A stretch of DNA of 64,000 nucleotides from Sedimentitalea sp041224545 (GCF_041224545.1 NZ_JBGFGP010000124.1:1-64000); one strand, 5' to 3'. Positions 16,926 to 26,235 are shown, numbered from the stretch's first letter. Translations and numbers: made by a program. The notes: a model not told the origin generated them from the letters alone.

Positions 16926-17942
16926 TCACGGCGGCGGCGCGACCCGTGAAAGCTCGGAAACCAGGCTATCCACACGCTCGACATTCAAGCGCACGGGCAG
17001 CGTGATGACCTTGCTGCGAAACGCCGGGGGCAGCCGGACGGCGTCCTTTTCCGTCGTGACCATCTGCGCCCCGAGCGCGCGCGCCTCGGTCTCCATCCGC
17101 GACATGAGCGCGCCTGTCAGCGGTTGATGATCGTCCAGCGGCTCGCAGCGGCGCAGGTCGGCCCCCAGTTCGCGCAATGTGGCAAAGAACTTTTCCGGCA
17201 TGCCGATGCCTGCAAATGCCAGAACCGGCGTGTCCGTCCAATCCATCCCGGTCTGCAAGGGTTCGACACTGCCCTCGTACCGTGGCACGGTCAGTGCTGC
17301 GCCCCAGTCGCGGCTGAATTTTTTCTGCGCTTCCGGCTTGCCCAGCGACAGGACCACGTCGGCACGCTGCAATCCGACCGCTACAGGTTCGCGCAGCGGG
17401 CCAGCGGGCAAACACCGGCCATTGCCGAACCCCTGCTCGGCATCGACAACGATGATCGAGAGGTCCTTGGCGACGGCGGGGTTCTGAAACCCGTCATCGA
17501 GTACGATCACCGTCGCGCCGGCCAAGGTGGCGGCCTGAACACCGGCGGCGCGGTCATTGGCCACCCAGACCTGTGCAAACGCCGCAAGCAGCAGGGGTTC
17601 GTCCCCCGTATCCGCGGCGGTATGGGCCGACGGATCGACCGACACCGGCCCGGTCAGCCGCCCGCCATAACCCCGCGTGACGACAAAGGGGTCGTGCCCG
17701 GCATCGCGCAACCGTTCGACCAGCCAGATCACGGTGGGAGTCTTGCCCGTTCCGCCCGCGTTCAGATTGCCCACGCAGATCACCGGAACATCCGGTCGCG
17801 CCACCGGCGCACGCGCAACCCGGCGTGCGGTTGCGGCGGCGTAAAGGTGACCAAGCGGCGCGAGCAACCTCGCGCGCCAATTCGGCGCATCGGCGCGGGT
17901 GAACCAGAAATCAGGCTGGCGCATGATCTGCGCCTCCGCCAT
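16926..17942 (-). CDS. lpxK: tetraacyldisaccharide 4'-kinase
   Basis: 338 residues. It phosphorylates the lipid A disaccharide at the 4' position at the inner membrane. The P-loop GGTGKT is at residues 63-68 in the expected NLNAGGTGKTPT context, and DDGFQNP is the second LpxK signature. The N-terminus includes the family WFTRADAPNWRARLLAPLGHLYAA membrane-associated helix. It overlaps the upstream waaA-like gene by 32 bases, so the two lipid A/Kdo genes are coupled. Confidence 0.94.
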   Translation of the reverse strand: MAEAQIMRQPDFWFTRADAPNWRARLLAPLGHLYAAATARRVARAPVARPDVPVICVGNLNAGGTGKTPTVIWLVERLRDAGHDPFVVTRGYGGRLTGPVSVDPSAHTAADTGDEPLLLAAFAQVWVANDRAAGVQAATLAGATVIVLDDGFQNPAVAKDLSIIVVDAEQGFGNGRCLPAGPLREPVAVGLQRADVVLSLGKPEAQKKFSRDWGAALTVPRYEGSVEPLQTGMDWTDTPVLAFAGIGMPEKFFATLRELGADLRRCEPLDDHQPLTGALMSRMETEARALGAQMVTTEKDAVRLPPAFRSKVITLPVRLNVERVDSLVSELSRVAPPP

Positions 17943-19146
17943 CCAGCTGATCGAGGATCATGTCGACCAGCTCATCGGTCATGTGTGCGCCCTCGGTCAC
18001 GATTCTCCACCCGGCCAATGCCATGGTAGCCGCACGGTCGGGAGCCGACAATTGTACCACCGCGCTGCCCAATGACTCGCCGTCATGCACAAAACGCGCG
18101 GCACCTGCCGCCGCCAGCCGGGCATAAATGTCCTTATGTCCACCCACATGACTGCCATAGAGTATCGCCGACCCCAGAGCCGCAGCATCCAGTGGCGAGC
18201 AGCCATTTGCACCGGACGGCAGCGAATTCGCCATGAAGGTCAGCGGGGCGAGGCGATACCAGAGCCCGAGATTGTCGGCGTCGCGCGACAGGATGAGTTG
18301 GGTATTCTCGTCGATCATGTCGCCAGTGTCCCAATCGACGCTGCGCAGGTTTCTTGCCTCAATGCCCCGCTTGAGCGCCCCGACATCCGCATCCGCATGG
18401 GTTACGAGCACCAGTACCAGACGGTGCAAAAGCCGCAACGCCGCCCGGTGCGCGTCCAGAACCGCGCCGAATTCGGCTTCGGTGACATGCGCGGCAAGCC
18501 AGACCGGTCTGCCGGAAAACTCGCTTGTGACACTGGCCAGCTCGTCGTCGGAACAGGGCGGCGGCGTGGCGCAGCTGCGCAGGCGCGCAGCAACGCGGAT
18601 CTGAGAATTGGGCACGCCGACATTGCGGATCATCTGCGCGGCGGCATCGGAATTGGCGAGAATGGTGGTGAAACAGGCCAGGCTGGGTCCGGTCAGGTCG
18701 GGAAACCAGCTGTATCTCCGCGCCGGGAAGTCGGTTTCGCCAACATCCAGCAGGATCATCGGCACCTCGGCTTCTGACGCGGCGGCGATCAGGTTGGGCA
18801 TGAGGTTGCCTCCGGTCCAGAGACAGAGGTCCGGCAGCCAGTGTTCGAGAAAGTGCCGCGCCCCGTCAGGGTGATCGGACTCGAGCGGCACAATATGATC
18901 GCAGCCGTTTTGTGGTGCGGGCGGCGGATCGAAACGTGCGGTTTCGATGGTGACGAGCAGATGCAGATCCGGCCGCATGATGCGCAACCGCAGGCTGAGA
19001 TCACACAGCGCGGAATAGCGTTGTTCATTGGTGGCATGGGCCCAGATAAGTTCGCCCCGGGGGCGTGGTGGTTGCGGCGCGCTGCTGCCGACGGGTTGCC
19101 GCCGCGTCAGGGCGCGATACGCCGCGAGACCGAAAGACCGGCTCAT
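17911..19146 (-). CDS. waaA: 3-deoxy-D-manno-octulosonic acid (Kdo) transferase-like protein
   Basis: 411 residues assigned as a Kdo transferase from its position upstream of and overlapping lpxK, and from a GT30-type layout: ELIWAHA near residue 31, VTIETARFDPP, LWTGGNLMPNLIAAA, and a C-terminal GSHVGGHKDIYARLAAAGAARFV. It differs from typical WaaA in two ways. There is no clear N-terminal membrane anchor. The SVGE motif that holds the catalytic Glu is replaced by HATNEQRYSAL. It may be a clade-specific Kdo transferase or a relative with altered function. Similarity is weaker than for lpxK. Confidence 0.72.
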   Translation of the reverse strand: MSRSFGLAAYRALTRRQPVGSSAPQPPRPRGELIWAHATNEQRYSALCDLSLRLRIMRPDLHLLVTIETARFDPPPAPQNGCDHIVPLESDHPDGARHFLEHWLPDLCLWTGGNLMPNLIAAASEAEVPMILLDVGETDFPARRYSWFPDLTGPSLACFTTILANSDAAAQMIRNVGVPNSQIRVAARLRSCATPPPCSDDELASVTSEFSGRPVWLAAHVTEAEFGAVLDAHRAALRLLHRLVLVLVTHADADVGALKRGIEARNLRSVDWDTGDMIDENTQLILSRDADNLGLWYRLAPLTFMANSLPSGANGCSPLDAAALGSAILYGSHVGGHKDIYARLAAAGAARFVHDGESLGSAVVQLSAPDRAATMALAGWRIVTEGAHMTDELVDMILDQLDGGGADHAPA

Positions 19147-19282
19147 GCGCTCAGCCCGCTCGCCCGGGCGGTATCATCGCCGGGTGGCGTCGCTGGCGGC
19201 AAAGAGTTTGTGCCATGTTCGATTTCCTTTGCGCAGCGGCGGGATCCGGAACCTTCGCAGCCTACGCGATGGGCAGGTCGCG

Positions 19283-20065
19283 TCAAGACGGGCGCAGCGC
19301 CGCCCTCAGCAGGCGATGCATGGCCCGGCCGCCGGCGATCAGTCCGTTGATTGTCGGGTGCGGGTTGTTGAAACGTGGGGGCGTGCCGGTCTTGTCGGTA
19401 CAGATCGCGCCCGCCTCGTGCAGGATCAACGTGCCGGCGGCCACGTCCCATTCCCAGCACGGATGCAGCGTGATCATCGCGTCAAACCGGCCCTGTGCCA
19501 CAGTTGCCATACGATAGGCCAGCGACGGACGATAGGCGCGGGTGAACGCGGGAACGGTCCCGCCCTGCCAGTTGCCCTCTGCCATGCTAGGCCGGTTGGC
19601 CAGCACTTTCGAACCTTTCAGGACGCTGGCGACGGATGGCGAAATCGGGGTGCCATTGACCCGCGCGCCTGCGCCTTTGGCCGCGACATACATCAGATCA
19701 CGCTGCGGCAAATAGATCACGCCCGCCGTCACGATGCCCCGTTCCGCCACAGCGATGGAATGCGCCCATGTCGCGCTGCCTTCGGCAAAGCTGCGGGTTC
19801 CGTCGATGGGGTCGACGATGAACACCCGATCGCGCGACAATCGCTCGGCGCTGTCCTCGCTCTCTTCCGAGAGCCAGCCGTAATCGGGCCGCGCCCTGCG
19901 CAAAATGTCGTGCAACAGGTCATTGACCGCGAGGTCGGCTTCGGTGACTGGCCCAGCGCCATCGGGCTTGTCCCAGCGGCGCGTGCTTGGTCCGGCAAAG
20001 CCCGTCGCGATTTCGCCCGCCGCGCGGGCGGCATCGACAAGCAGATCGAGATCAGTCGCCGGCAA
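19283..20065 (-). CDS. inositol monophosphatase / 3'(2'),5'-bisphosphate nucleotidase family protein
   Basis: 260 residues. The lithium-sensitive phosphatase metal motifs are clear: the first metal Glu in WLSEESED, then DPIDGTRSFAEG, and a C-terminal WEWDVAAGTLILHEAG. Substrate could be inositol-1-phosphate or 3'-phosphoadenosine 5'-phosphate (CysQ type); the SEES and DPIDGT motifs fit both. It overlaps the pmbA gene upstream by 14 bases and precedes waaA by 136 bases on the same strand. Confidence 0.88.
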   Translation of the reverse strand: MPATDLDLLVDAARAAGEIATGFAGPSTRRWDKPDGAGPVTEADLAVNDLLHDILRRARPDYGWLSEESEDSAERLSRDRVFIVDPIDGTRSFAEGSATWAHSIAVAERGIVTAGVIYLPQRDLMYVAAKGAGARVNGTPISPSVASVLKGSKVLANRPSMAEGNWQGGTVPAFTRAYRPSLAYRMATVAQGRFDAMITLHPCWEWDVAAGTLILHEAGAICTDKTGTPPRFNNPHPTINGLIAGGRAMHRLLRAALRPS

Positions 20066-21398
20066 GGGTCATCCCTTCGATCAGCAGCGAAGGAACCACG
20101 CGCGACAGCCAGGGGCGTGCATCATTGGCGGGAATGATCCGGCGCAACATGTCGCGCAGGTTCCCTGCGATGGTGCATTCATTGACCGGATGGGTGATCT
20201 CGCCGTTCTCGACCCAGAATCCCGACGCACCGCGCGAATAGTCGCCGGTATTGGGGTTGATGGTGCTGCCGATCATCGACGTGACGAGCAGCCCGGTTCC
20301 CATCGCGGCGATCAGGTCGGCCCTGCTCTGCGCGCCCTGCGTCAGGGCGGTGTTCCACGTGGCAGGCGAAGGGGGTCCGGACACGCCACGCGCGGCGTTT
20401 GCGGTGGATGCCATGCCAAGCTTGCGGGCACTGGCGAGATCCAGTGTCCAGCCCGTCAGCACCCCGTTTTCGACAATGGCGCGGCGGGCGGTGGGCAGGC
20501 CCTCGGCATCGAACGGTCGAGACCCTGAAACCCGCGCGCGGTGGGGGTCTTCGACAAGCGAAAGATGCTCGGGCAGCACCTGTTCGCCCAGACACCCTTC
20601 CAGCCAGGATGACCCCCGCGCAATCGCGGCACCGTTGGCGGCGGACAGCAAATGCCCGATCAATGACGAGGATATCCGCTCATCAAACAGCACCGGATAC
20701 GTCCCGGTGGCGGGCTTGCGCGGGTTCAGCCGTTCGACGGCCCGCTCGCCCGCGATCCGGCCGATGTCGGTTGCGCTGCGCAGGTCTGACTGGAACACTC
20801 TCGCGTCACCGTCATAATCGCGCTCCATATCCGTACCGGTGCCTGCAATGGCGACACAGCTGACCGAGCGGCTGGTGCGATCAAAACCGCCGGAAAACCC
20901 GTTGGTTGCCGCCATATACATGCTTTGCGCCCCGTAAGAGGCATTGGCCGACTGCACTTGCGACACGCCGACCACCGCGCGCCCGGCGGCTTCGGCCTCG
21001 AGCGCGTCGCGCTCCAGCGCGGCGGGCTCCGGTTCCGGTGTCGCATCCGCCAGTTCCAGCACCGCCGCATCCCGGTCGGTGGCGAGTTGATCCGGCTGCG
21101 CAAGCCCGGCATGAGGGTCTTCGGGCGCCTCGCGCGCCATTGCCACCGCGCGCTCGGCCATGGCCGCAATCGTTGTCGCGCTGCTGTCCGATGCCGAGCT
21201 GATGGCCGAGCGTTGGCCGATAAAGACCCGCAGGCCGAGATCGGTCGCCTCTGACCGTTCCGCGATCTCAAGCTTGCCATTGCGCACGTCGATGGACAGC
21301 GACGTTCCCCGGAGGATGAGTGCCTCGGCGGCGTCGGCTCCGGCGTCACGGGCTGCACGCAGAAGGGCGCCGGCGAGATCTGGCAACGAGTCGGACAT
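20052..21398 (-). CDS. pmbA: TldE/PmbA-type metalloprotease subunit
   Basis: 448 residues matching TldD/PmbA proteins: N-terminal SIDVRNGKLEIAERSEATDLGLRVFIGQRSA, central FDERISSSLIGHLLSAANGAAIARGSSWL, and the C-terminal GASGFWVENGEITHPVNECTIAGNLRDMLRRI. PmbA (TldE) is the non-catalytic partner of TldD in a cytosolic protease that degrades unfolded peptides and matures microcin/CcdA-type substrates. The TldD HExxxH motif is absent, as expected for the E subunit. tldD is not in the window. The downstream phosphatase gene overlaps it. Confidence 0.93.
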   Translation of the reverse strand: MSDSLPDLAGALLRAARDAGADAAEALILRGTSLSIDVRNGKLEIAERSEATDLGLRVFIGQRSAISSASDSSATTIAAMAERAVAMAREAPEDPHAGLAQPDQLATDRDAAVLELADATPEPEPAALERDALEAEAAGRAVVGVSQVQSANASYGAQSMYMAATNGFSGGFDRTSRSVSCVAIAGTGTDMERDYDGDARVFQSDLRSATDIGRIAGERAVERLNPRKPATGTYPVLFDERISSSLIGHLLSAANGAAIARGSSWLEGCLGEQVLPEHLSLVEDPHRARVSGSRPFDAEGLPTARRAIVENGVLTGWTLDLASARKLGMASTANAARGVSGPPSPATWNTALTQGAQSRADLIAAMGTGLLVTSMIGSTINPNTGDYSRGASGFWVENGEITHPVNECTIAGNLRDMLRRIIPANDARPWLSRVVPSLLIEGMTLAGD

Positions 21399-21470
21399 GC
21401 GCTGTTACTCCGGGTTGGATCGCAGATGTTGCATGCAGCTATGCCAGACGATCTTGGCCTGCAAGGGGCA

Positions 21471-21495
21471 CCGGGCGGTTGGTAACGCCGCCCGG
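21471..21495. terminator. GC hairpin between the DUF2125 gene and pmbA
   Basis: Arms CCGGGCGG (21471-21478) and CCGCCCGG (21488-21495) with a 9-base loop lie between the stop of the DUF2125 gene and the start of pmbA. No T-run follows on the minus strand, so termination, if any, would need Rho or another factor. Confidence 0.4.
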
Positions 21496-21506
21496 TGAAA
21501 TTCGCG

Positions 21507-23033
21507 TTACTTGATGCGCTGGCCGTTGGCTATGATATGGCCCTGGTCGTTGATCTCGATCCTTGACTTCAGGGTGTCGGGCGCATCGCCCGGAACCGCC
21601 AGAAGCCCCATCATCAAACGCGCGCCCATTGCCTCTTCGTTGGCGACGAGCCCCATGCCGCTGAGCTTTTCGAGCAACGCGTTGGCTCCGACCATCGTGA
21701 GGTCGATATAGCCGGCCGGGCGGGGATAGCCGTTCATTGTGGTGGTGTCGTCATTGTCAAAGGTGAAATCACCGGTGCCCGACAGACTGGCACCGACGAG
21801 CGAGACCAGAAGCTTGTTGATGGTCAGGGCGCTGATTTCGGCGGGCGGCGTGGCGCCGATCTGCATCATCGCGGCCTCTTCTGGGTCCAGAAGGTTGAAG
21901 AGCAACTTGCCCTTGCCGACCGCGTCCAGCACCACGTTGGCCGGGTCGCGCGGCAATTGCGCGGCTGGGTCGATCATCGACCACAGCACTTCGGACATCG
22001 TGAAATCACCCAGGTTCAGACCGATGGCGAAATCCTGATCCTCGTCCGACTCGCGAACCGGGATGCTGAGGTTGAAACCGGAAACCGCAGCGGAAATCTC
22101 GACCGGAACCGGCAGTTCGTCGGCCTGCATCGAGACCCCAATCTGCTTTTGCTCCAGGTCATAGCCGAGATGGTCGGCATCCATCGTGAAGCTGAAACGG
22201 CCGCCTTGCGATGTGCTGGCAAAGGCAAAGGACTCGCCATCGCCCACGCCCTGGAAATCCGAGCTTCCGGATCCGTATGTCAGGGTACCGTCGAATGCCA
22301 GACCATTTTCCAGCGCAGCATCGAAATCGTCCGGGTCCATGCCCGGTGGCATCGCTCCGGTTCCCTCGGTCCGAACATCGGCAATCGCGCCCTTGAAGCT
22401 GCCCATGTCGTCGGACTCGGGATCGTCAAAACCGATATCATAGCGCACGGCATCCGCCGTCAACTGCTGGCTGTAGGTGCGAAGATCGCCTGTCAGTGTG
22501 CGGGTGCTCGAATTGACATTCTCGATCGTCAAAAGGACGCTGAGCATGTTCTCGGGCATCGGTTCGTCTGCAATCGAAAGTGATGCCAGTTCCATTTTAG
22601 CCAATGCGGAAGAATAGTCATAGGTCACGTCGCCCCGGTCGCCCGAGGCGGTCATGCTGCTATCGTTGTGCGAAAACGCTAGAGCGCCCGTGACCGGCTT
22701 GCCGGTTTCATCCACAGTGGCAAAGTTCATCGGTATGTTGTCGGGTACAGCGATGTCAACGGTGCCATCGCCATTCTCGGAGAACGTCAGGGTGCCCATG
22801 GTGATCGTAACTGTGCCCTCCTCTTCCGCGAGGGGCATTTCGATCGATACGTCACTGACGGTCAGGACCCCGCCGGACCCGCTCGCGTCACCTGATACCG
22901 AATAGCCGGTGGATGTCAGGTAATCCTGCCAGTCCGCCCAGACATCTGCGGCTGTCAGGTCGGCATGGGCCGCCTGAGTTGCGAGGACATAGAAAAACGC
23001 GGCACCAAAGCCCCGTGCGAAGCGAGCGTTCAT
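21507..23033 (-). CDS. exported DUF2125-family protein
   Basis: 508 residues with an N-terminal signal peptide (RGFGAAFFYVLATQAAHA, cleavage near residue 24). The rest is beta-rich and acidic, with a repeating pattern of short antisense-like strands (GDVTYDYSSALAKMEL, GKGKLLFNLLDPEEAAMMQIG, GDFTFDNDDTTTMNGYPRPAGYIDLTMVGANALLEKL). This pattern matches the DUF2125 family of alphaproteobacterial periplasmic proteins of unknown function. The architecture resembles lipid- or envelope-associated AsmA-like repeats, but I cannot assign a role. It lies upstream of pmbA on the same strand, divergent from the SDR gene. Confidence 0.72.
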   Translation of the reverse strand: MNARFARGFGAAFFYVLATQAAHADLTAADVWADWQDYLTSTGYSVSGDASGSGGVLTVSDVSIEMPLAEEEGTVTITMGTLTFSENGDGTVDIAVPDNIPMNFATVDETGKPVTGALAFSHNDSSMTASGDRGDVTYDYSSALAKMELASLSIADEPMPENMLSVLLTIENVNSSTRTLTGDLRTYSQQLTADAVRYDIGFDDPESDDMGSFKGAIADVRTEGTGAMPPGMDPDDFDAALENGLAFDGTLTYGSGSSDFQGVGDGESFAFASTSQGGRFSFTMDADHLGYDLEQKQIGVSMQADELPVPVEISAAVSGFNLSIPVRESDEDQDFAIGLNLGDFTMSEVLWSMIDPAAQLPRDPANVVLDAVGKGKLLFNLLDPEEAAMMQIGATPPAEISALTINKLLVSLVGASLSGTGDFTFDNDDTTTMNGYPRPAGYIDLTMVGANALLEKLSGMGLVANEEAMGARLMMGLLAVPGDAPDTLKSRIEINDQGHIIANGQRIK

Positions 23034-23159
23034 GGGCTAACCCTTCCAAAACAATTTTCGGCGCATCGTCTGCGCTTGGCAATCGGGCGTCAAGGGGTGG
23101 ACCCGATCAATTCGTGGCATTACCACCTGTCCCAGGTGGCATTGTGAGGGAACGTGCAC

Positions 23160-23909
23160 ATGGACATGACGGGAAAGACGGTACTGATCACGGGCGCCAG
23201 CCGCGGGATCGGTGCGGAAGCGGCGCGGGTCTTTGCCCTTGCGGGGGCGAATGTGGGCCTGTTGGCGCGCAGCGAGGCACGCGTGGCCAGTCTTGCGGAC
23301 GACCTTGGCGCGCGCGCCTTCGGCATAGCCTGCGACGTCAGTGATTACGCACAGGTCGAGGCTGCGGTGCAGGCCTGTGTCGATCGCTTTGGCGGGCTGG
23401 ATGTGCTGATCAATAATGCCGGCGTGATCGAACCGGTCTCACATCTGGCCAGCGCCGATCCGGCAGCCTGGGGCCATGTCATCGACATCAACCTGAAAGG
23501 CGTGTTCTATGGCATGCGCGCTGCCCTGCCGGTGATGAGCAAGGCGGGCGGGGGCAGCATCCTGACAATCAGTTCGGGCGCGGCACATGCCCCGATCGAG
23601 GCATGGAGCCATTATTGCGCGTCAAAGGCGGGGGCCGCGATGCTGACCCGCTCGCTCGATCAGGAAAACCGTCACGCCGGCATCCGCGCGATGGGCCTGT
23701 CACCCGGAACCGTGGCCACCCAGATGCAGCGCGAGATCAAGGCCAGCGGCATCAACCCGGTAAGCCAGCTTGACTGGGAAGATCATATTCCCCCCGACTG
23801 GCCGGCGCGGACATTGCTGTGGATGTGTTCGCCGGATGCGGACGAGTTCATCGGCTCCGAGATTTCACTGCGCGACGAGGCCATTCTGAAACGCGTTGGC
23901 CTGACATGA
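23160..23909 (+). CDS. short-chain dehydrogenase/reductase
   Basis: About 249 residues, classical SDR. The cofactor motif TGASRGIGAE is near residue 11, NNAG near residue 85, and the catalytic Ser and YCASK follow in SSGAAHAPIEAWSHYCASKAG. The ATG at 23160 is preferred over GTG at 23154 because AGGGA lies at a normal distance. The substrate is not predictable. Its TGA overlaps the start of the next gene (ATGA), so it is coupled to an enoyl-CoA hydratase-like protein, which hints at fatty or acyl-CoA chemistry. Confidence 0.88.
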   Translation: MDMTGKTVLITGASRGIGAEAARVFALAGANVGLLARSEARVASLADDLGARAFGIACDVSDYAQVEAAVQACVDRFGGLDVLINNAGVIEPVSHLASADPAAWGHVIDINLKGVFYGMRAALPVMSKAGGGSILTISSGAAHAPIEAWSHYCASKAGAAMLTRSLDQENRHAGIRAMGLSPGTVATQMQREIKASGINPVSQLDWEDHIPPDWPARTLLWMCSPDADEFIGSEISLRDEAILKRVGLT

Positions 23910-24526
23910 TCGACCTGCATCGGGATGACGGGTTGTGGACGGTCACGCTGAACCGGCCGGACAAGGCCAATTCGCTTACGGCGGCGATGCTGGACGAACT
24001 GGCGGGGATTGCCGAGGAAGCGACCGGGGCGCGGGCGCTGATCCTGACCGGGGCGGGCCGGGTCTTCAGCGCGGGTGCCGATCTCGACGAGGCGCGGGCC
24101 GGTCTGGCCACATCGGATGTCTGGGAACGTCTCTCGGGTGCCATCGCACGCTTGCCATGCCTGACGATCGCGGCTCTGAACGGAACACTGGCCGGGGGAG
24201 CCATGGGCATGGCGCTGGCCTGTGACCTGCGCATCGCGGTGCCGGATGCCAGGTTCTTTTACCCTGTTATGAAGCTCGGCTTTCTGCCGCAACCATCCGA
24301 TCCCATTCGGCTCGCCGCGCTGGTCGGTCCCGCGCGAACCAGGTTGATCCTGATGGCGGGTCAGCGGATTACCGCGCAGGATGCCTTGCAATTCGGGCTG
24401 GTCGATCGGCTGGTGGAACCGGGTGCCCTGCTGGCGACGGCACGTGATCTCGCGGCGGATTCATGCGCCGCCGCCCCCGACATTGCGGCGGGGATCGCGC
24501 GACTCTGTGGCAAGGCGGTGGGCTAG
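23906..24526 (+). CDS. crotonase-family protein lacking both catalytic glutamates
   Basis: 206 residues, shorter than the usual 255-260. The oxyanion-hole motif AGRVFSAGADLDE and the second glycine-rich segment LNGTLAGGAMGMALACDLRIA are present. The two hydratase glutamates are replaced: the GGGCEL position reads GGAMGM and the PE(I)NLG position reads PVMKLGF. A simple enoyl-CoA hydratase activity is therefore doubtful; an isomerase or another crotonase reaction is possible. Start is the ATG overlapping the upstream SDR stop. It ends 4 bases inside a small convergent HNH gene. Confidence 0.82.
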   Translation: MIDLHRDDGLWTVTLNRPDKANSLTAAMLDELAGIAEEATGARALILTGAGRVFSAGADLDEARAGLATSDVWERLSGAIARLPCLTIAALNGTLAGGAMGMALACDLRIAVPDARFFYPVMKLGFLPQPSDPIRLAALVGPARTRLILMAGQRITAQDALQFGLVDRLVEPGALLATARDLAADSCAAAPDIAAGIARLCGKAVG

Positions 24527-24828
24527 CGGCCGGCGCGTCGCCTGCCGGGTACACGCGATCTGAAACCGGGCGGACGGTTGCGGACCCAGGAGATGAATTT
24601 CGCCAGACGCGGATGTGCCTGCAACGCCGCGATGGTGCAGTAGCTGCGGGCCAGTTCGGTTTCCGACAGGGTTGCGTGTATCTCGCGATGGCAGATGTCA
24701 TGCAGAAGCACTGTCGCCCTACACTTGCCGCCCCGCAAGCGCGGGATCAGGTGGTGCAGGCTCTGCGGCACGTCCGCAGGGATCGGGCGACCGCACAGGG
24801 CGCAAATCGGAGGCGTCTCGTCAGACAT
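24523..24828 (-). CDS. small HNH-endonuclease-like protein
   Basis: 101 residues. A CxxC pair (CALCGRPI) precedes LHHLIPRLRGGK and a CHREIHATLSETELARSY tail. This is the Cys-His zinc/HNH layout of small bacterial HNH proteins. The catalytic His-His-Asn arrangement is incomplete by eye, because the Asn is not obvious, so nuclease activity is unproven. The start at 24828 is chosen where the zinc-domain N-terminus begins; a longer in-frame extension upstream overlaps the mscS start. Convergent with the crotonase gene. Confidence 0.7.
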   Translation of the reverse strand: MSDETPPICALCGRPIPADVPQSLHHLIPRLRGGKCRATVLLHDICHREIHATLSETELARSYCTIAALQAHPRLAKFISWVRNRPPGFRSRVPGRRRAGR

Positions 24829-24900
24829 CGTGCTTGATCCTCCTGCGCCGGACAGGCAAGGGTCTTGGCGCAATACGTGAAACGAGCATGGGCTATTGTG

Positions 24901-26235
24901 ATGGATTTCGACCTGGAGAACCAACCCGAAATCGTGCGGCGGGCAGTTGATCTCGGGCTGCAGGGCTGGGAGCTGGCGAAAGAGTGGTTGCTCAGCCCCG
25001 CGGCCTGGACACAGTTTGCCCTGCTGGTCGCGGCCTTTGTGCTGGCGCTGCTGGTTACCCGCAAGGTGCGGCCGGCGCTGACCCGGCTTCTGACGCCGGC
25101 CGAGGGCCAGGACGGCATGATCGCCACCGCACGGCGCGCGGTTCTGGCCTTCCTCCCGCTGATCCTTCCGCTCATGGCATATCTGTTCACCGGCATCGGC
25201 GAAGGTGTCGTGCGCTCCATCTTTGACAGTGGCGAGGTCATCGCGTTTGGCAAGCGGGTGTTCCTATTCCTTGCGGCCCGCATTCTGGTCAAGGAGGTCA
25301 TCGACGAGCCGTTTCTCAACATGCTCGGGCGACTGGTGGTGCTGCCCATTGCTGCGCTCTACGCGTTCGGGCTTCTGGACGAGGTCAACCTGTGGCTGAG
25401 CGAAACCACCGTGGGGCTGGGCAATATCCGCTTTTCCCTCATGGCGCTGGTGCGTGGTCTGATCGCGGGCAGCTTGCTGTTCTGGTTCGGACGATGGTCG
25501 AACGATCAATCGGCGGCGTTTCTCAAGAAACAGGAGCAAATGCGCCCTGCGACCCGCGAACTTGCGATCAAGGCGGCGGAAATCGCGATCTTCGGCCTCG
25601 CCTTCATCCTGCTGATGAACATCATGGGGGTGAACCTGTCGACCCTTGCGGTTCTGGGCGGTGCCATTGGCGTCGGCCTCGGTTTCGGCCTGCAAAAGAT
25701 CGCGTCGAACTTCATCTCCGGGGTGATCCTGCTGCTGGAAGGGCAAGCCACGGTGGGCGACTACGTGGAACTCGACGGTGGCGAGGCGGGCACCATCGTC
25801 AAGATGACGGCGCGGGCGGCCATTCTGGAAACCTTCGACGGGCGCTGGATCGTCGTGCCGAACGAAGATTTCATCACAACCCGCGTCGTGAACTACTCCG
25901 ACAGCGGATCGGCCAACCGCTACGAAGCACCGTTTTCCGTCAGCTACGACACCGATATCAACAAGGTGCCCGAAATCATCGAGACCGCCGTGGCCAAACT
26001 GCCCTTCGTGCTGGACAAGCCGGACGGGCCGGATTGCGAATTGCGCGGCTTTGGTGACAGCGGCGTCGATTTTGCGGTGGAATTCTGGGTTAACGGCATC
26101 GACGATGGGCGCAACAAGTTCACGCCGCAGGTGCTCTTTGCCGTGTGGAACGCGCTGCGTGACAACGATATTCAAATTCCGTATCCCCACCGGGTTGTCG
26201 AGATCAAGGGCGGCGTGCCGGCTGCTACGGAATGA
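24901..26235 (+). CDS. MscS-family mechanosensitive ion channel
   Basis: About 444 residues from the ATG at 24901 (an in-frame TTG start at 24865 is less likely). Four to five N-terminal membrane segments are followed by the pore-lining helix VLGGAIGVGLGFGLQKIASNFISG and the MscS beta domain (GDYVELDGGEAGTIVKMTARAAILETFDGRWIVVPNEDFI). A C-terminal alpha-beta domain follows. It opens under membrane tension and releases solutes during osmotic downshock. The stop overlaps the next start (ATGA), coupling it to the flavoprotein gene. Confidence 0.93.
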   Translation: MDFDLENQPEIVRRAVDLGLQGWELAKEWLLSPAAWTQFALLVAAFVLALLVTRKVRPALTRLLTPAEGQDGMIATARRAVLAFLPLILPLMAYLFTGIGEGVVRSIFDSGEVIAFGKRVFLFLAARILVKEVIDEPFLNMLGRLVVLPIAALYAFGLLDEVNLWLSETTVGLGNIRFSLMALVRGLIAGSLLFWFGRWSNDQSAAFLKKQEQMRPATRELAIKAAEIAIFGLAFILLMNIMGVNLSTLAVLGGAIGVGLGFGLQKIASNFISGVILLLEGQATVGDYVELDGGEAGTIVKMTARAAILETFDGRWIVVPNEDFITTRVVNYSDSGSANRYEAPFSVSYDTDINKVPEIIETAVAKLPFVLDKPDGPDCELRGFGDSGVDFAVEFWVNGIDDGRNKFTPQVLFAVWNALRDNDIQIPYPHRVVEIKGGVPAATE

